Assembly: GCF_003382285.1 (NCBI RefSeq)
Contig: NZ_QTJR01000011.1
Span: 61,344-125,343 of the forward strand
DNA length: 64,000 bases
Direction: 5' to 3'
From: Lysobacter soli
GTDB lineage: Bacteria > Pseudomonadota > Gammaproteobacteria > Xanthomonadales > Xanthomonadaceae
Part shown: piece after piece, positions 27,615 through 36,338 of the stretch
How positions within the stretch are numbered: position 1 is the first letter of the stretch
Layout: the number at the start of each line of letters is the position of its first letter
The notes under the pieces: model-generated
The model's input: only the letters and a program-made list of their open reading frames with translations
What the model was told of the DNA's origin: nothing
The model's database searches: none
Program-made: the position numbers and the translations under genes

Positions 27615-29351
27615 ATGGCGCAGCGGTACGACGAGAAGGTTGATACCGCGGTCGATCCCATCACCGGGCTCCACCGCCTCGGCGCCAACGGACCCAGCCT
27701 GGCGACCGCCATCGCGGTCGCCGGCGCGACGCGACGACGCATCGCGCTGCTGCACATCGACGTGGACATGTTCCGCTCGATCAACACCAACATGGGCACG
27801 GCGACCGGCGACCAGGCACTGGCCGCCATCGCCCAGCGCCTGCGCCGCGCGGTGCCGCGCGATGGCTGGATCTGGCGCCTGACCAGCGACGAGTTCGTCA
27901 TCGGCATCGGCTACCGCGAAGGCGAACTCGACGGCGCCGGCCTCGCGGAACGTCTGCGCGACGCCTTCGAAACGCCGCTGTCGATCCCGCCGTACACGCT
28001 GCCGGTGACGCTCTCCATCGGCATCGCCGTCTTCCCCGACCACGCACCCAACGCCGCGACGCTGCTGTCCAAGGCCGAGGAAGCGCTGCGTCGCGTGAAG
28101 CAGGACGGCCTGAACAACGTCGGCCTGTATTCGGCGGCGTCGGAGGATCGCGGCGCGCCCAACGACGGCTTCGCGCAGCGGTTCATCGAAGCGCTCGATC
28201 GCGGCGAGTTCCGCCTGTACTACCAGCCGCAGGTCGCCGCGCACGACGGCAGCGTCACCGGTTTCGCCGCGTTGCTGCGCTGGCAGACCGATCGCGGGCT
28301 GCTGCGCCCCAGCCAGTTCCTCGAGCCGATCAATCGCGTCGGCCTCGCCGCGCGCCTCGGCGCGTGGGTCGTGGAATCGGCAATCGCGCAGCTCGCGCAA
28401 TGGCGCGCCGAAGGCCTGGATTACCTGTCGATGTCGGTGCACCTGTCCGGCCCGCTGCTGGTGCAGCGCGACTGCCTGGACCGCATAGGCGAGCTGCTGC
28501 ATCGCTACGGACTGCCCGGCAACGCGCTGGAGTTCGAGATTCCCGAAAGCGTACTGGTCACCGACAGCCATCGGGTGCACGACACGCTCGCCGGCCTGCG
28601 CGCGATGGGCGCGACGCTCACCGTGCAGGACTTCGGCCTGGGCGGGCTGTCCTTCGCCGCGCTCGGCCAGTACCCGCTGGACCGCATCAAGATCGACCGC
28701 AGCTTCATCCGCAACGTCGCCAGCGATCCGCGCAGCGCCGCGATCGTGCGCGGCATCATCGCGATGGGCCACCAGCTGGGCATGAAGGTCATCGCCAAGG
28801 GCGTGGAAAGCGAGGCCGAACTCGGCTTCCTGCGCCGCAATCATTGCGATTTCTTCCAGGGCTATCTGTTCAGTCCGTCTGCTCCGGCGGACCAGCTCGG
28901 CGAAATGGTGAGCAAGCGCTTCCTGCTGCCGGGTGCGTTCGCCGCGACGCGGCCCGAACGCACGCTGCTGCTCCTGGACGACGAGGAAAACGTGCTGCGC
29001 TCGCTGGTGCGCCTGTTCCGCCGCGATGGCTACCAGATCCTCACCGCCAACAGCGTGCGCGAAGCGTTCGATCTGCTGGCGAGCAACACCGCGCAGGTGA
29101 TCCTGTCCGACCAGCGCATGGCCGACATGAGCGGCACCGAATTCCTCACGCGTGTGCGCGACCTTTATCCCGACACCATCCGCATGGTGCTGTCGGGGTA
29201 TACGGACCTGGCGACGATCACCGAGGCGATCAACCGCGGCGCGATCTACCGCTTCCTGACCAAGCCGTGGAACGACGAGGAACTGCGCGAGCACATCCTC
29301 GACGCCTTCCGCGCGCACGAACGACGCGCGGCTGGCGAATCGGTGTACTGA
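27615..29351 (+). CDS. degenerate GGDEF-EAL protein with C-terminal receiver domain
   Basis: A 578-residue cytoplasmic protein with a rare domain order. A GGDEF domain (residues 12-170) has TSDEF at 90-94 instead of GGDEF, so cyclase activity is unlikely. An EAL domain (185-435) has AAL at 218-220, His276 where the metal-binding Asn is expected, QDFG at 338-341 instead of DDFG, and AKGVE instead of AEGVE near 395; phosphodiesterase activity is therefore also unlikely. A RpfG-like receiver domain (448-565) keeps its phospho-acceptor Asp499 in ILSDQRM. The protein may be a c-di-GMP receptor or a protein-interaction switch controlled by phosphorylation. Confidence 0.93.
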   Translation: MAQRYDEKVDTAVDPITGLHRLGANGPSLATAIAVAGATRRRIALLHIDVDMFRSINTNMGTATGDQALAAIAQRLRRAVPRDGWIWRLTSDEFVIGIGYREGELDGAGLAERLRDAFETPLSIPPYTLPVTLSIGIAVFPDHAPNAATLLSKAEEALRRVKQDGLNNVGLYSAASEDRGAPNDGFAQRFIEALDRGEFRLYYQPQVAAHDGSVTGFAALLRWQTDRGLLRPSQFLEPINRVGLAARLGAWVVESAIAQLAQWRAEGLDYLSMSVHLSGPLLVQRDCLDRIGELLHRYGLPGNALEFEIPESVLVTDSHRVHDTLAGLRAMGATLTVQDFGLGGLSFAALGQYPLDRIKIDRSFIRNVASDPRSAAIVRGIIAMGHQLGMKVIAKGVESEAELGFLRRNHCDFFQGYLFSPSAPADQLGEMVSKRFLLPGAFAATRPERTLLLLDDEENVLRSLVRLFRRDGYQILTANSVREAFDLLASNTAQVILSDQRMADMSGTEFLTRVRDLYPDTIRMVLSGYTDLATITEAINRGAIYRFLTKPWNDEELREHILDAFRAHERRAAGESVY

Positions 29352-29355
29352 CGCG

Positions 29356-31356
29356 TCACGATGCTTCGGCAGCCGCGGTGGCGGCTTCGTCTTCCTCGCG
29401 CTGCGCCTGCTGTTCCGACGAATCCCCCGCGTAGCGCATCACCCAGTCGACGAGACGCCGGTGGAAGTCCACGCGATGGCTCGGCCGCCCGCTGCCGGAC
29501 AGGCCGTGGCTTCCACCGGGATACACGACCATGGTCGGCGCCTTTCGGGAAAGCCGCAGCAGGTTCGCATACAACTCCTCGGATTGCCCGAGCGGACAGC
29601 GCTGGTCGTCCTGGCCCTGCAGCATCAGCACGGCCGCATCGACGTGCGCGCTGTACTCGATGGGCGACAGGCGGTGATAGCGTTCGCGCGCTTCGTCGAT
29701 CTCGCCGCCCATCGCGTAGGGCGTTACGTAGAACCCCGTGTCCGACGTTCCCGTGTGGGACTCGACGTCGCTGATCGGCGCACACACCACGGCCGCGCGG
29801 AACACGTCGCTGTTGCCGATGGCCCATGCGCTTAGGAAGCCGCCGTACGACTTGCCGGCGCAGGCGATGCGGTCGTCGATGAGGCCGTCCTTGCGCAGGC
29901 GGTCGAGGATGGCGAGGTACTGCGGCAGGTCGCGCTCGCCCCAGTGCCCGATCAGCCGTCGGGCGAACTCCGCCCCGTAGCTGGCCGAACCGACGGCGTT
30001 GGGCGCGACGATCATCCATCCGCGCGACACCAGTTCGTACCAGTAGACGTGGCTGGGGTAATCCACCAGCACCGTGCTCTGCGGCCCGCCGTGCATGTCG
30101 ACCACGACGGGAAACGGGCCCTTTCCCGGCGGACGCAGCAACCACGCATCGATGCGTTCGGTTCCGCCTTCGCCATCGGGCACGTCGAACGCGCGAACCG
30201 TCACGCGCGGCGCCGCACGCTTGCGGATCCACGGACGGTTGAAACTGGTGTGGCGCTGCTGCGATCCGCCGTCCCAGTCGCAGCTGAACAGTTCTTCGGG
30301 CTTGCGCATCGTCGCGCACGAGAAGATGAGACGGCCGTTGCTTTCGCCCAGTTGCATCACGTGGCGCAGCCGGCGCGGGAAGTGATGCACGCGATTGTGC
30401 TCGCTGTCGATCACGCAGATTTCCTGCATGCCGCGGATCGACACGACGGTGGCGATGCGCACGCCGTCCTCGTGCCAGAAGAACTGGTCGCCTTCCAGGT
30501 GCAGGTCGTCGTTGCCGAGCTGGGTGAGCGTGCCGTCGGCTACGCGCAGCAACCACGGGTGATCCAGCGAATCGCCCGGCGTCGTGTTCCCGCCGAAGAC
30601 CAGCCGACTCGAGTCGGGCGACCACTGCAGTCCCTGCACGGCCGCGAGCCTGGTGGTGACGCGACGTGCGTTGCCGCCATCAATGTCCGCCAGCCACAGG
30701 TCGGCGCGATGCCGTTGCTTTTCCTCGCGCGTGCGCACGAACGCCAGGCGCTTTCCATCGCGCGAACAGCAGGCTTCCTTCACGTCGAAGTCGCCGTGCG
30801 TGATCTGTGTTGCCTCCCCGCTGTCCGCATCGATGCGGAACACGTGCATGCGCTTGCCGACGGACGGGCCGCTGCCGTCGATCTTGTAGGGAAGATGCGT
30901 CACGACGAGCGGGCGCGTGCCATCGGCAAGGCTTGCATCGTCCTGCGCGTCTTCGGCCCAGGGCACGGACGCGCTCACCAGCAACGCGCTTCCATCGGGC
31001 GTCCAGCCGTGGATGATTTCCGGCGAGTGTTCGAGCGACGTCAGCCGACGCGCCTCGCCGCCGGACAGCGACAGCAGGTACACCTGCGTGCCCTGCTTCT
31101 GTTGCCGATTGGACAAGAACGCGAGCGTTTTTCCGTCGTGGGAAAGTCTTGGCGAGCGGGCGCTGGACTCGTTCGAGGTCAGCTCGCGCGGCGCGGCATC
31201 GCCCGACGTGTCCACGCACCATGCCGTGGAGCTGTAGCCGTCGCGTTTGCGCGAAGGCCGTGAACGTGCGAATACCGCGATCGAATGCCCCGGCGCGCCC
31301 TGCACCGAAAGCAGCGTGGAATGCAGGTACAGATCATCGACAGCGAATGGCTTCAT
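29356..31356 (-). CDS. S9 family prolyl oligopeptidase-type serine peptidase
   Basis: A 666-residue peptidase without a signal peptide, hence probably cytoplasmic. The first 380 residues form a beta-propeller with repeated WD40-like blades (SHDGKTLAFLSN, SRDGKRLAFVR, SPDSSRLVFGG). The C-terminal hydrolase carries the nucleophile Ser503 in GKSYGG, the acid in GQDDQRCP (about 583) and His617 in GGSHGLS. It resembles acylaminoacyl peptidases and dipeptidyl peptidases. The acidic Glu/Ala tail is low complexity. It converges with the GGDEF-EAL gene with a gap of only four bases and no visible terminator. Confidence 0.93.
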   Translation of the reverse strand: MKPFAVDDLYLHSTLLSVQGAPGHSIAVFARSRPSRKRDGYSSTAWCVDTSGDAAPRELTSNESSARSPRLSHDGKTLAFLSNRQQKQGTQVYLLSLSGGEARRLTSLEHSPEIIHGWTPDGSALLVSASVPWAEDAQDDASLADGTRPLVVTHLPYKIDGSGPSVGKRMHVFRIDADSGEATQITHGDFDVKEACCSRDGKRLAFVRTREEKQRHRADLWLADIDGGNARRVTTRLAAVQGLQWSPDSSRLVFGGNTTPGDSLDHPWLLRVADGTLTQLGNDDLHLEGDQFFWHEDGVRIATVVSIRGMQEICVIDSEHNRVHHFPRRLRHVMQLGESNGRLIFSCATMRKPEELFSCDWDGGSQQRHTSFNRPWIRKRAAPRVTVRAFDVPDGEGGTERIDAWLLRPPGKGPFPVVVDMHGGPQSTVLVDYPSHVYWYELVSRGWMIVAPNAVGSASYGAEFARRLIGHWGERDLPQYLAILDRLRKDGLIDDRIACAGKSYGGFLSAWAIGNSDVFRAAVVCAPISDVESHTGTSDTGFYVTPYAMGGEIDEARERYHRLSPIEYSAHVDAAVLMLQGQDDQRCPLGQSEELYANLLRLSRKAPTMVVYPGGSHGLSGSGRPSHRVDFHRRLVDWVMRYAGDSSEQQAQREEDEAATAAAEAS

Positions 31357-31383
31357 CCGTGGTCCTTTGCTCCGAACAGCGAA

Positions 31384-31406
31384 GCGCCCGGAATCGTTCC
31401 GGGCGC
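31384..31406. terminator. palindromic hairpin after the Gly/Gln repeat gene
   Basis: GCGCCCGGAA and TTCCGGGCGC pair with a TCG loop, between the stop of the repeat protein and the start of the peptidase gene, both on the minus strand. Only a weak T stretch follows, so termination may be partial. Confidence 0.5.
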
Positions 31407-31429
31407 CGTTGCCTGGCTAGTGGCATCAC

Positions 31430-31789
31430 TCAGCGACGCTGGCTTCCACCGCGCTCTTCGTCGCGCTGGCTGCCGCCTCGGCCGCCGCCATCCTCGCGCT
31501 GACCGCCCTGCTGGCCGCCACCGCCCTGACCGCCACCCTGCTGGCCGCCACCACCCTGCTGGCCGCCCTGCTGACCGCCACCACCCTGCTGCCCGCCCTG
31601 CTGGCCGCCGCCACCCTGCTGGCCACCTTGCTGGCCGCCGCCACCCTGCTGGCCGCCCTGCTGACCACCGCCACCCTGCTGGCCGCCGCCCTGCTGGCCA
31701 CCACCGCCCTGGCCCTGCATGCCGCCCTGTCCACCCTGGTTCTGGTTTTGGCCGCCCTGGTTCTGCTCACGCTGGTTGTTGTTAGCCAT
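31430..31789 (-). CDS. Gly/Gln-rich repeat protein
   Basis: A 119-residue protein composed mainly of glycine and glutamine. The N-terminus MANNNQREQNQGG leads into about eight copies of a GGGGQQGGQQ-type unit (period 10-11 residues, about 33 bp at DNA level), and ends in a charged tail REDGGGRGGSQRDEERGG. It has no cysteine, no signal peptide and almost no hydrophobic residue, so it should be disordered. GGAGAT stands six bases before the ATG, which supports real translation. I know no family; a distant likeness to glycine-rich KGG stress proteins is only compositional. The repeat may vary in copy number between strains. Confidence 0.75.
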   Translation of the reverse strand: MANNNQREQNQGGQNQNQGGQGGMQGQGGGGQQGGGQQGGGGQQGGQQGGGGQQGGQQGGGGQQGGQQGGGGQQGGQQGGGGQQGGGQGGGGQQGGQREDGGGRGGSQRDEERGGSQRR

Positions 31790-31901
31790 TACTGCATCTC
31801 CGATGTTCAGGCGGATTGCCTGACAACGTAGACAACGCAAGCGTCATGCCAGCGATTCTTCGCGCGATGCATACGCACCGCGGTCGCGTCCGCTACGCAT
31901 T

Positions 31902-31924
31902 CAGTGTGCGCACGAAGTGTGCGC
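31902..31924. promoter_or_regulatory. direct repeat of the palindrome GTGTGCGCAC
   Basis: GTGTGCGCAC occurs at 31902-31911 and again at 31915-31924, 110 bp upstream of the repeat-protein start. Each half contains the palindrome GTGCGCAC. The spacing is compatible with a dimeric repressor site. The rest of the 396-bp gap 31790-32185 holds only the terminator of the GH3 gene. Confidence 0.4.
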
Positions 31925-32130
31925 ACGACGAAATACGTGTCGCGATGGCACATGGCAGGTCCAACGCCGGTGAAGAACGCAACGCGCGTGCGTCGCGGAA
32001 CAATGTGCAAGCAGCGCGCAAGAGGTGCGGACTCGGCCGCAACACGCTTGCATTGCGCGTGACGATCGCGCGCGCATGCGGTCGTTCATGCGCTCACGCG
32101 TTCGTGATGGTACCTGCGCGTCGCGCGACG

Positions 32131-32163
32131 GAAAAAGAGAAGGCCGGCAATCGCCGGCCTTCT
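32131..32163 (-). terminator. terminator of the GH3 operon
   Basis: On the minus strand, AGAAGGCCGGC, loop GATT, GCCGGCCTTCT, then CTTTTTCC. It starts 23 bp after the GH3 stop and ends the five-gene locus. Confidence 0.88.
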
Positions 32164-32185
32164 GCTCAACGCATTGCGATTGAAT

Positions 32186-34747
32186 TCACCACTTGCAGGG
32201 CAGCACGTGCTCGGCTTCGTTCGATGCGCCCAGCGCGATGCGCGATACCGACATCTGCAGCTTGCCCTTGCTTTCCAGCACCAGCACCGAATCGAGCTTG
32301 CGCATGTCCGCGCCCGCCGTCGCCAGGCACTTCAGCGGCACGCCGAACGTCGTCCACTGCCCGGCAGGCAGCTTCGCCAACGCGTCGCGCGCGGGCAGGC
32401 TCGCAGGCTTGCAGCCGGCGCCGCAGGTCACGCCGACGGACACATCGCCTGCCGGCGCGGATTCCACGCGCGTGGTCAGCACGATCATCACTTCGCCGTT
32501 GGTTTCGCGCATGAGGTTCATCGGCTTGTCGGTGAGCAGCGTCGCCGTCGCGGCCTGCGCGCCGGACCAGTCGAGGCGCCGCGCGTCTTCCTGCGCTTCG
32601 TGGTCGACCGCGGTGACGGCGAGGCTGCCGTCGGGCAGCTTCGCCGGCAACGTCGTCACGTCGACGTTCTGCCCTGCCGCGTTGCTCAGGCGAAGACGCA
32701 GGCCATCGGCGAGCGTGCCGCGCGCGTAGAACGTGCCGGCTTCGGTCTGGCCGGGCTTCACGCCGGATTCCTCCGGCAGCGGCGCGAGATTGCCGTCGTC
32801 GGCATACGTCAGGCCGAAGCCGAACGCGAACTGCGGGTCGTAGTCCTTCTGCCCGACGTTGTTGGCGACCTGGATCGCCGTGCGCGGCCAGCTGAAACCG
32901 AGCTTGCCCTTGAAGTCGTTCTGCACGCTGCCATCGGCCTTGCGCAGGATCACGTCGGCGACGCCCGCGCCTTCCGAACCCGGCAGCCACGCGGCGACGA
33001 ACGCGTCGCTCGCGTTGATCTCGCGATTCATCCACAACGGACGGCCGCTGAGGAACACCGACACCACCGGAATGCCCGCGGCCTTCAGGCGCTTGATCAG
33101 TTCGAGATCGGAATCGTCGCCCGGGCGATACATCAGGTTGGGGATATCGCCCTGGAACTCGGCGTACGGATCCTCGCCGAAGACGACGACGGCGACGTCC
33201 GGCTTCTCCGTGAACTTTCCGTCCACCGCCATCGTCGCTTCGCCGCCGGCGGCCTTGGCCTGCTGCGCGATGCCTTCGAAGATCGTGTCGGCGTTGGGGA
33301 AGTCCTCGCGCTTGCTGCCCGAACCCTGCCAGCTGTACGTCCAGCCGCCGACCTGCTTGGTCATGTCGTTCGCGCCGCTGCCGGCAACGAGGATGCGCTT
33401 GCGCGGATCCAGCGGCAGCACGCCGCCCTGGTTCTTCAACAGCACCAGCGATTCGCGCACGGCCTGTCGCGCGACCGCGCGATGCTCCGGCGCACCGAGC
33501 AGCTCGAACTTGCCGCCGACCGCACGCTGCGAAGGCTTGCCCGCTTCGAACAGCCCGAGGCGGAACTTCACGCGCAGGATGCGGCGCACCGCGTCGTCGA
33601 GGCGTTCCTGCGGAATCGTGCCGGCCTTCGCCGCGGCGAGTGCGGTGTCGTAGAAGCCCTTCCAGCTGTCCGGCGCCATCGCCATGTCGAGACCGGCGTT
33701 GATCGTCGCCGGGCAGTCGCTCGGCGTGCAGCCGTCGACCTGGCCGTGGCCGTTCCAGTCGCCGACGACGAAGCCGCCGAAATTCATGCGGCCCTTCAGC
33801 GCGTCGGTCAGGAAGGCCTTGTTGCCGTGCATCTTCACGCCGTTGACGCTGTTGAACGAAGCCATCACCGATTGCGCGCCGGCGGCGATCGCCGGCGGAT
33901 AACCCGCCGCGTGGATGCGCACGAGGTCGGCTTCGCTGAGCTTCGTGTCGCCCTGGTCCTCGCCGTTGGCGGTGCCGCCGTCGCCGAGGAAATGCTTCAC
34001 CGACGAGATCACATGGCGACCGTCGAGGAATTCCTTCGTGCCGACCTTGCCCTGCAGGCCTTCGACCATCGCGCCGGCGAAACTGGCGACGACCTCGGGC
34101 GATTCCGAATAGCCTTCGTACGAACGGCCCCAGCGATCGTCCTGCGGCACGGCGACGGTCGGCGCGAACGCCCATTCCATGCCGGTGGCGCGCGTTTCCA
34201 GCGCGGTGATCTCGCCGATGCGGCGCAGCAGTTCGGGATTGCGCGTGGCGCCCAGGCCGATGTTGTGCGGGAAGATCGTCGCGCCGACGATGTTGCTCTG
34301 CCCGTGCACGGCATCGATGCCGAACATCACCGGGATGCCCTTGCCGCCTTTCGACTTGTCGATCGACGCCTCGTAGAACGCGTCGGCGAGCGCGAGCCAT
34401 TCGGCCGGCGTCGCGTTGTAGCGCCCGCCCGGATCGGAATTGCCGCCGGCCAGCACGGAGCCGAGGTGGTAGGTGCGCACGTCTTCGGGCGTGATGCTGC
34501 TGATGTCGCCCTGCACGATCTGGCCGACCTTTTCCTCGATCGTCATCGACGCCAGCAGATCGTTCACGCGCTTCTCCAGCGCGGGATCCTCGGGCAGCGG
34601 CCACTTCACTTCCGGCCACGGCGATGCGCCGGCCTGCGGCTGCGCGCCGGCCTGCGGCTTGTCGTCGCCCTTGCATGCGGCCAGCGCCAGCAACAGCGCC
34701 GACACCAGTACGCCACTTCCGATCCGACCGATGTTCCCTGCTTTCAC
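32186..34747 (-). CDS. lipoprotein glycoside hydrolase family 3 (beta-glucosidase type)
   Basis: An 853-residue exo-glycosidase. The N-terminus is a lipoprotein signal with lipobox LALAAC and Cys25, so the enzyme is anchored in the envelope. The GH3 barrel carries GKGIPVMFGIDAVHGQ, SVKHFLGDGGT and the nucleophile Asp330 in GFVVGDWNGHG; the second GH3 domain follows, then a C-terminal ExoP-like carbohydrate-binding domain. It resembles 1,4-beta-glucan glucohydrolases such as CelD. GTG at 34747 is the start: AGGAGG lies six bases upstream and the signal peptide begins directly. It is last in the TonB-receptor operon, which suggests trimming of imported oligosaccharides. Confidence 0.94.
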   Translation of the reverse strand: MKAGNIGRIGSGVLVSALLLALAACKGDDKPQAGAQPQAGASPWPEVKWPLPEDPALEKRVNDLLASMTIEEKVGQIVQGDISSITPEDVRTYHLGSVLAGGNSDPGGRYNATPAEWLALADAFYEASIDKSKGGKGIPVMFGIDAVHGQSNIVGATIFPHNIGLGATRNPELLRRIGEITALETRATGMEWAFAPTVAVPQDDRWGRSYEGYSESPEVVASFAGAMVEGLQGKVGTKEFLDGRHVISSVKHFLGDGGTANGEDQGDTKLSEADLVRIHAAGYPPAIAAGAQSVMASFNSVNGVKMHGNKAFLTDALKGRMNFGGFVVGDWNGHGQVDGCTPSDCPATINAGLDMAMAPDSWKGFYDTALAAAKAGTIPQERLDDAVRRILRVKFRLGLFEAGKPSQRAVGGKFELLGAPEHRAVARQAVRESLVLLKNQGGVLPLDPRKRILVAGSGANDMTKQVGGWTYSWQGSGSKREDFPNADTIFEGIAQQAKAAGGEATMAVDGKFTEKPDVAVVVFGEDPYAEFQGDIPNLMYRPGDDSDLELIKRLKAAGIPVVSVFLSGRPLWMNREINASDAFVAAWLPGSEGAGVADVILRKADGSVQNDFKGKLGFSWPRTAIQVANNVGQKDYDPQFAFGFGLTYADDGNLAPLPEESGVKPGQTEAGTFYARGTLADGLRLRLSNAAGQNVDVTTLPAKLPDGSLAVTAVDHEAQEDARRLDWSGAQAATATLLTDKPMNLMRETNGEVMIVLTTRVESAPAGDVSVGVTCGAGCKPASLPARDALAKLPAGQWTTFGVPLKCLATAGADMRKLDSVLVLESKGKLQMSVSRIALGASNEAEHVLPCKW

Positions 34748-34778
34748 CGTACCGCCTCCTGTGTGTCGTGCGATGTCG

Positions 34779-36299
34779 TCATGCCTGGACCGCCGGCCGC
34801 CGCGCGCCCCACACTTCCGGCGCGGCCTTGCAGTAGCGGTCGATGAATTCCTGCTGCGTCGGGAACTTCGCGACCGCCTCGTCGATGGGCTTGCGGATCT
34901 GGTCGAGGAAGCGACGCATCTGGTCGTCCGGCAGCGCGCGCGTGAGCGGATGGTGCTGCTGCGGCTCAAGCCCCTGGCCGAGCATCACGTGCGTCCACGA
35001 ATCCACGCGGAACAGCTCGTTCGCGCCCTGCCACGCGTGCGCGCGATCGCGCCATGCGCGCAGCCGGATCGAGAGCGAATCCGGAATCTCCATCTCGCGG
35101 CACTGCTTCCACATCGGCTCGTCGCGCTGGTTGGCGTGGTAGTGCAGGATGATGAAGTCGCGCACGTGTTCCATCTCGCGACGGCCGGTGTCGTTGTAGA
35201 TCTCCGTCAGCGACTCGGGAATGCCGTCGAACGGGAAGGCCTCGATCAGCCGGATGATCGACGTCATCGACAGGTGCAGGCTGGTCGATTCCAGCGGCTC
35301 GATGAAACCGCTCGCAAGTCCGAGCGACACCACGTTCTTGTTCCATGCCTTCAGGCGGCGACCGCTGCGGAACGGCACGCGCCACGGATCGCGGATCGGT
35401 GTCGCCGCTGCGTCCTTCAGCAATCGCGCCGTGGCTTCGTCGTCGGACATGTGCTGGCTGGAATACACCCAGCCCGTGCCGACGCGATGCTGCAACGGAA
35501 TGTGCCAGCGCCAGCCGGCGTCGTGCGCGATGGCGCGCGTGTACGGCACCGGCCCGCCGGTCGATTCGGTCTGCACCGCGACCGCGCGATCGCACGGCAG
35601 CCACTGGTGCCAGTCCTCGTAACCGGACTTGAGCGTCTGTTCGATCAGCAATCCGCGGAAGCCCGTGCAGTCGATGAACAGATCGCCTTCGATGACCTGG
35701 TCGTCTTCCAGCACCAGCGCTTCGACGAAACCCGATTCGCCGTTCTGCCGCACCTCGCGGATCTTGCCTTCGATGCGCTTGAGACCGAATGCTTCCGAAC
35801 GCTTGCGCAGGAAGCGCGCGTACAGGCCGGCATCGAGGTGGTACGCGTAGTTGACCTGCGGCTGCGCCGGCAACGCGAAGCGGTCGGCGAGCGCGGCCTG
35901 CGTTTCCAGGCAGAAATCGCCGAGCTTCGAGTCCATGCCGCGCTGCAGGCTTTCCAGCCAGAAGTGGTGGAACGCCGCCACCAGCGTGCCCTGCCCGGTG
36001 ATGCCGAACGGGTGGATGTAGCGCTCGCCATGCCGGCGCCAGTTCTCGAACGAGATCGCCAGCTTGAACGTGCCGGCGACTTCACGCAGGAACTCCTGCT
36101 CGTCAATCTGCAAAAAACGATGGAAATTGCGGATCGGCGGCACGGTCGATTCGCCGACGCCTACGGTGCCGATCTGCTCGGATTCGATCAGCACCACGTC
36201 GAGCAGATCGCGGAACTGGTGCGTCAGCGCCGCTGCGGCCAGCCAGCCGGCGGTGCCGCCACCGGCGATCACGACCCTGCGGATCCTGCCCTTCTCCAT
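34779..36299 (-). CDS. flavin-dependent tryptophan halogenase-like enzyme
   Basis: A 506-residue flavoprotein. GGGTAGW at residues 13-19 binds FAD. Lys79 (GTFKLAIS) falls exactly where the catalytic lysine of PrnA lies, and GWRWHIP matches the GWxWxIP motif that marks halogenases against monooxygenases. IEPLEST carries the second catalytic glutamate region. The gene lies between a GH3 lipoprotein and a cupin-like gene, the arrangement common in xanthomonads and Caulobacter next to TonB receptors, where no halogenated product is known. The ATG at 36299 has GAGGGA upstream; a GTG two codons earlier is possible. Substrate is unknown. Confidence 0.92.
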   Translation of the reverse strand: MEKGRIRRVVIAGGGTAGWLAAAALTHQFRDLLDVVLIESEQIGTVGVGESTVPPIRNFHRFLQIDEQEFLREVAGTFKLAISFENWRRHGERYIHPFGITGQGTLVAAFHHFWLESLQRGMDSKLGDFCLETQAALADRFALPAQPQVNYAYHLDAGLYARFLRKRSEAFGLKRIEGKIREVRQNGESGFVEALVLEDDQVIEGDLFIDCTGFRGLLIEQTLKSGYEDWHQWLPCDRAVAVQTESTGGPVPYTRAIAHDAGWRWHIPLQHRVGTGWVYSSQHMSDDEATARLLKDAAATPIRDPWRVPFRSGRRLKAWNKNVVSLGLASGFIEPLESTSLHLSMTSIIRLIEAFPFDGIPESLTEIYNDTGRREMEHVRDFIILHYHANQRDEPMWKQCREMEIPDSLSIRLRAWRDRAHAWQGANELFRVDSWTHVMLGQGLEPQQHHPLTRALPDDQMRRFLDQIRKPIDEAVAKFPTQQEFIDRYCKAAPEVWGARRPAVQA

Positions 36300-36338
36300 C
36301 TTCACTCCCTCGTGTGATGTGATGTCGAGCGCATGCGC

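Noticed and set aside
26115..29318. A 1067-codon minus-strand frame opposite the peptidase and GGDEF-EAL genes
   Set aside because: No known domain, composition of antisense GC-rich DNA, and two clear proteins on the other strand.
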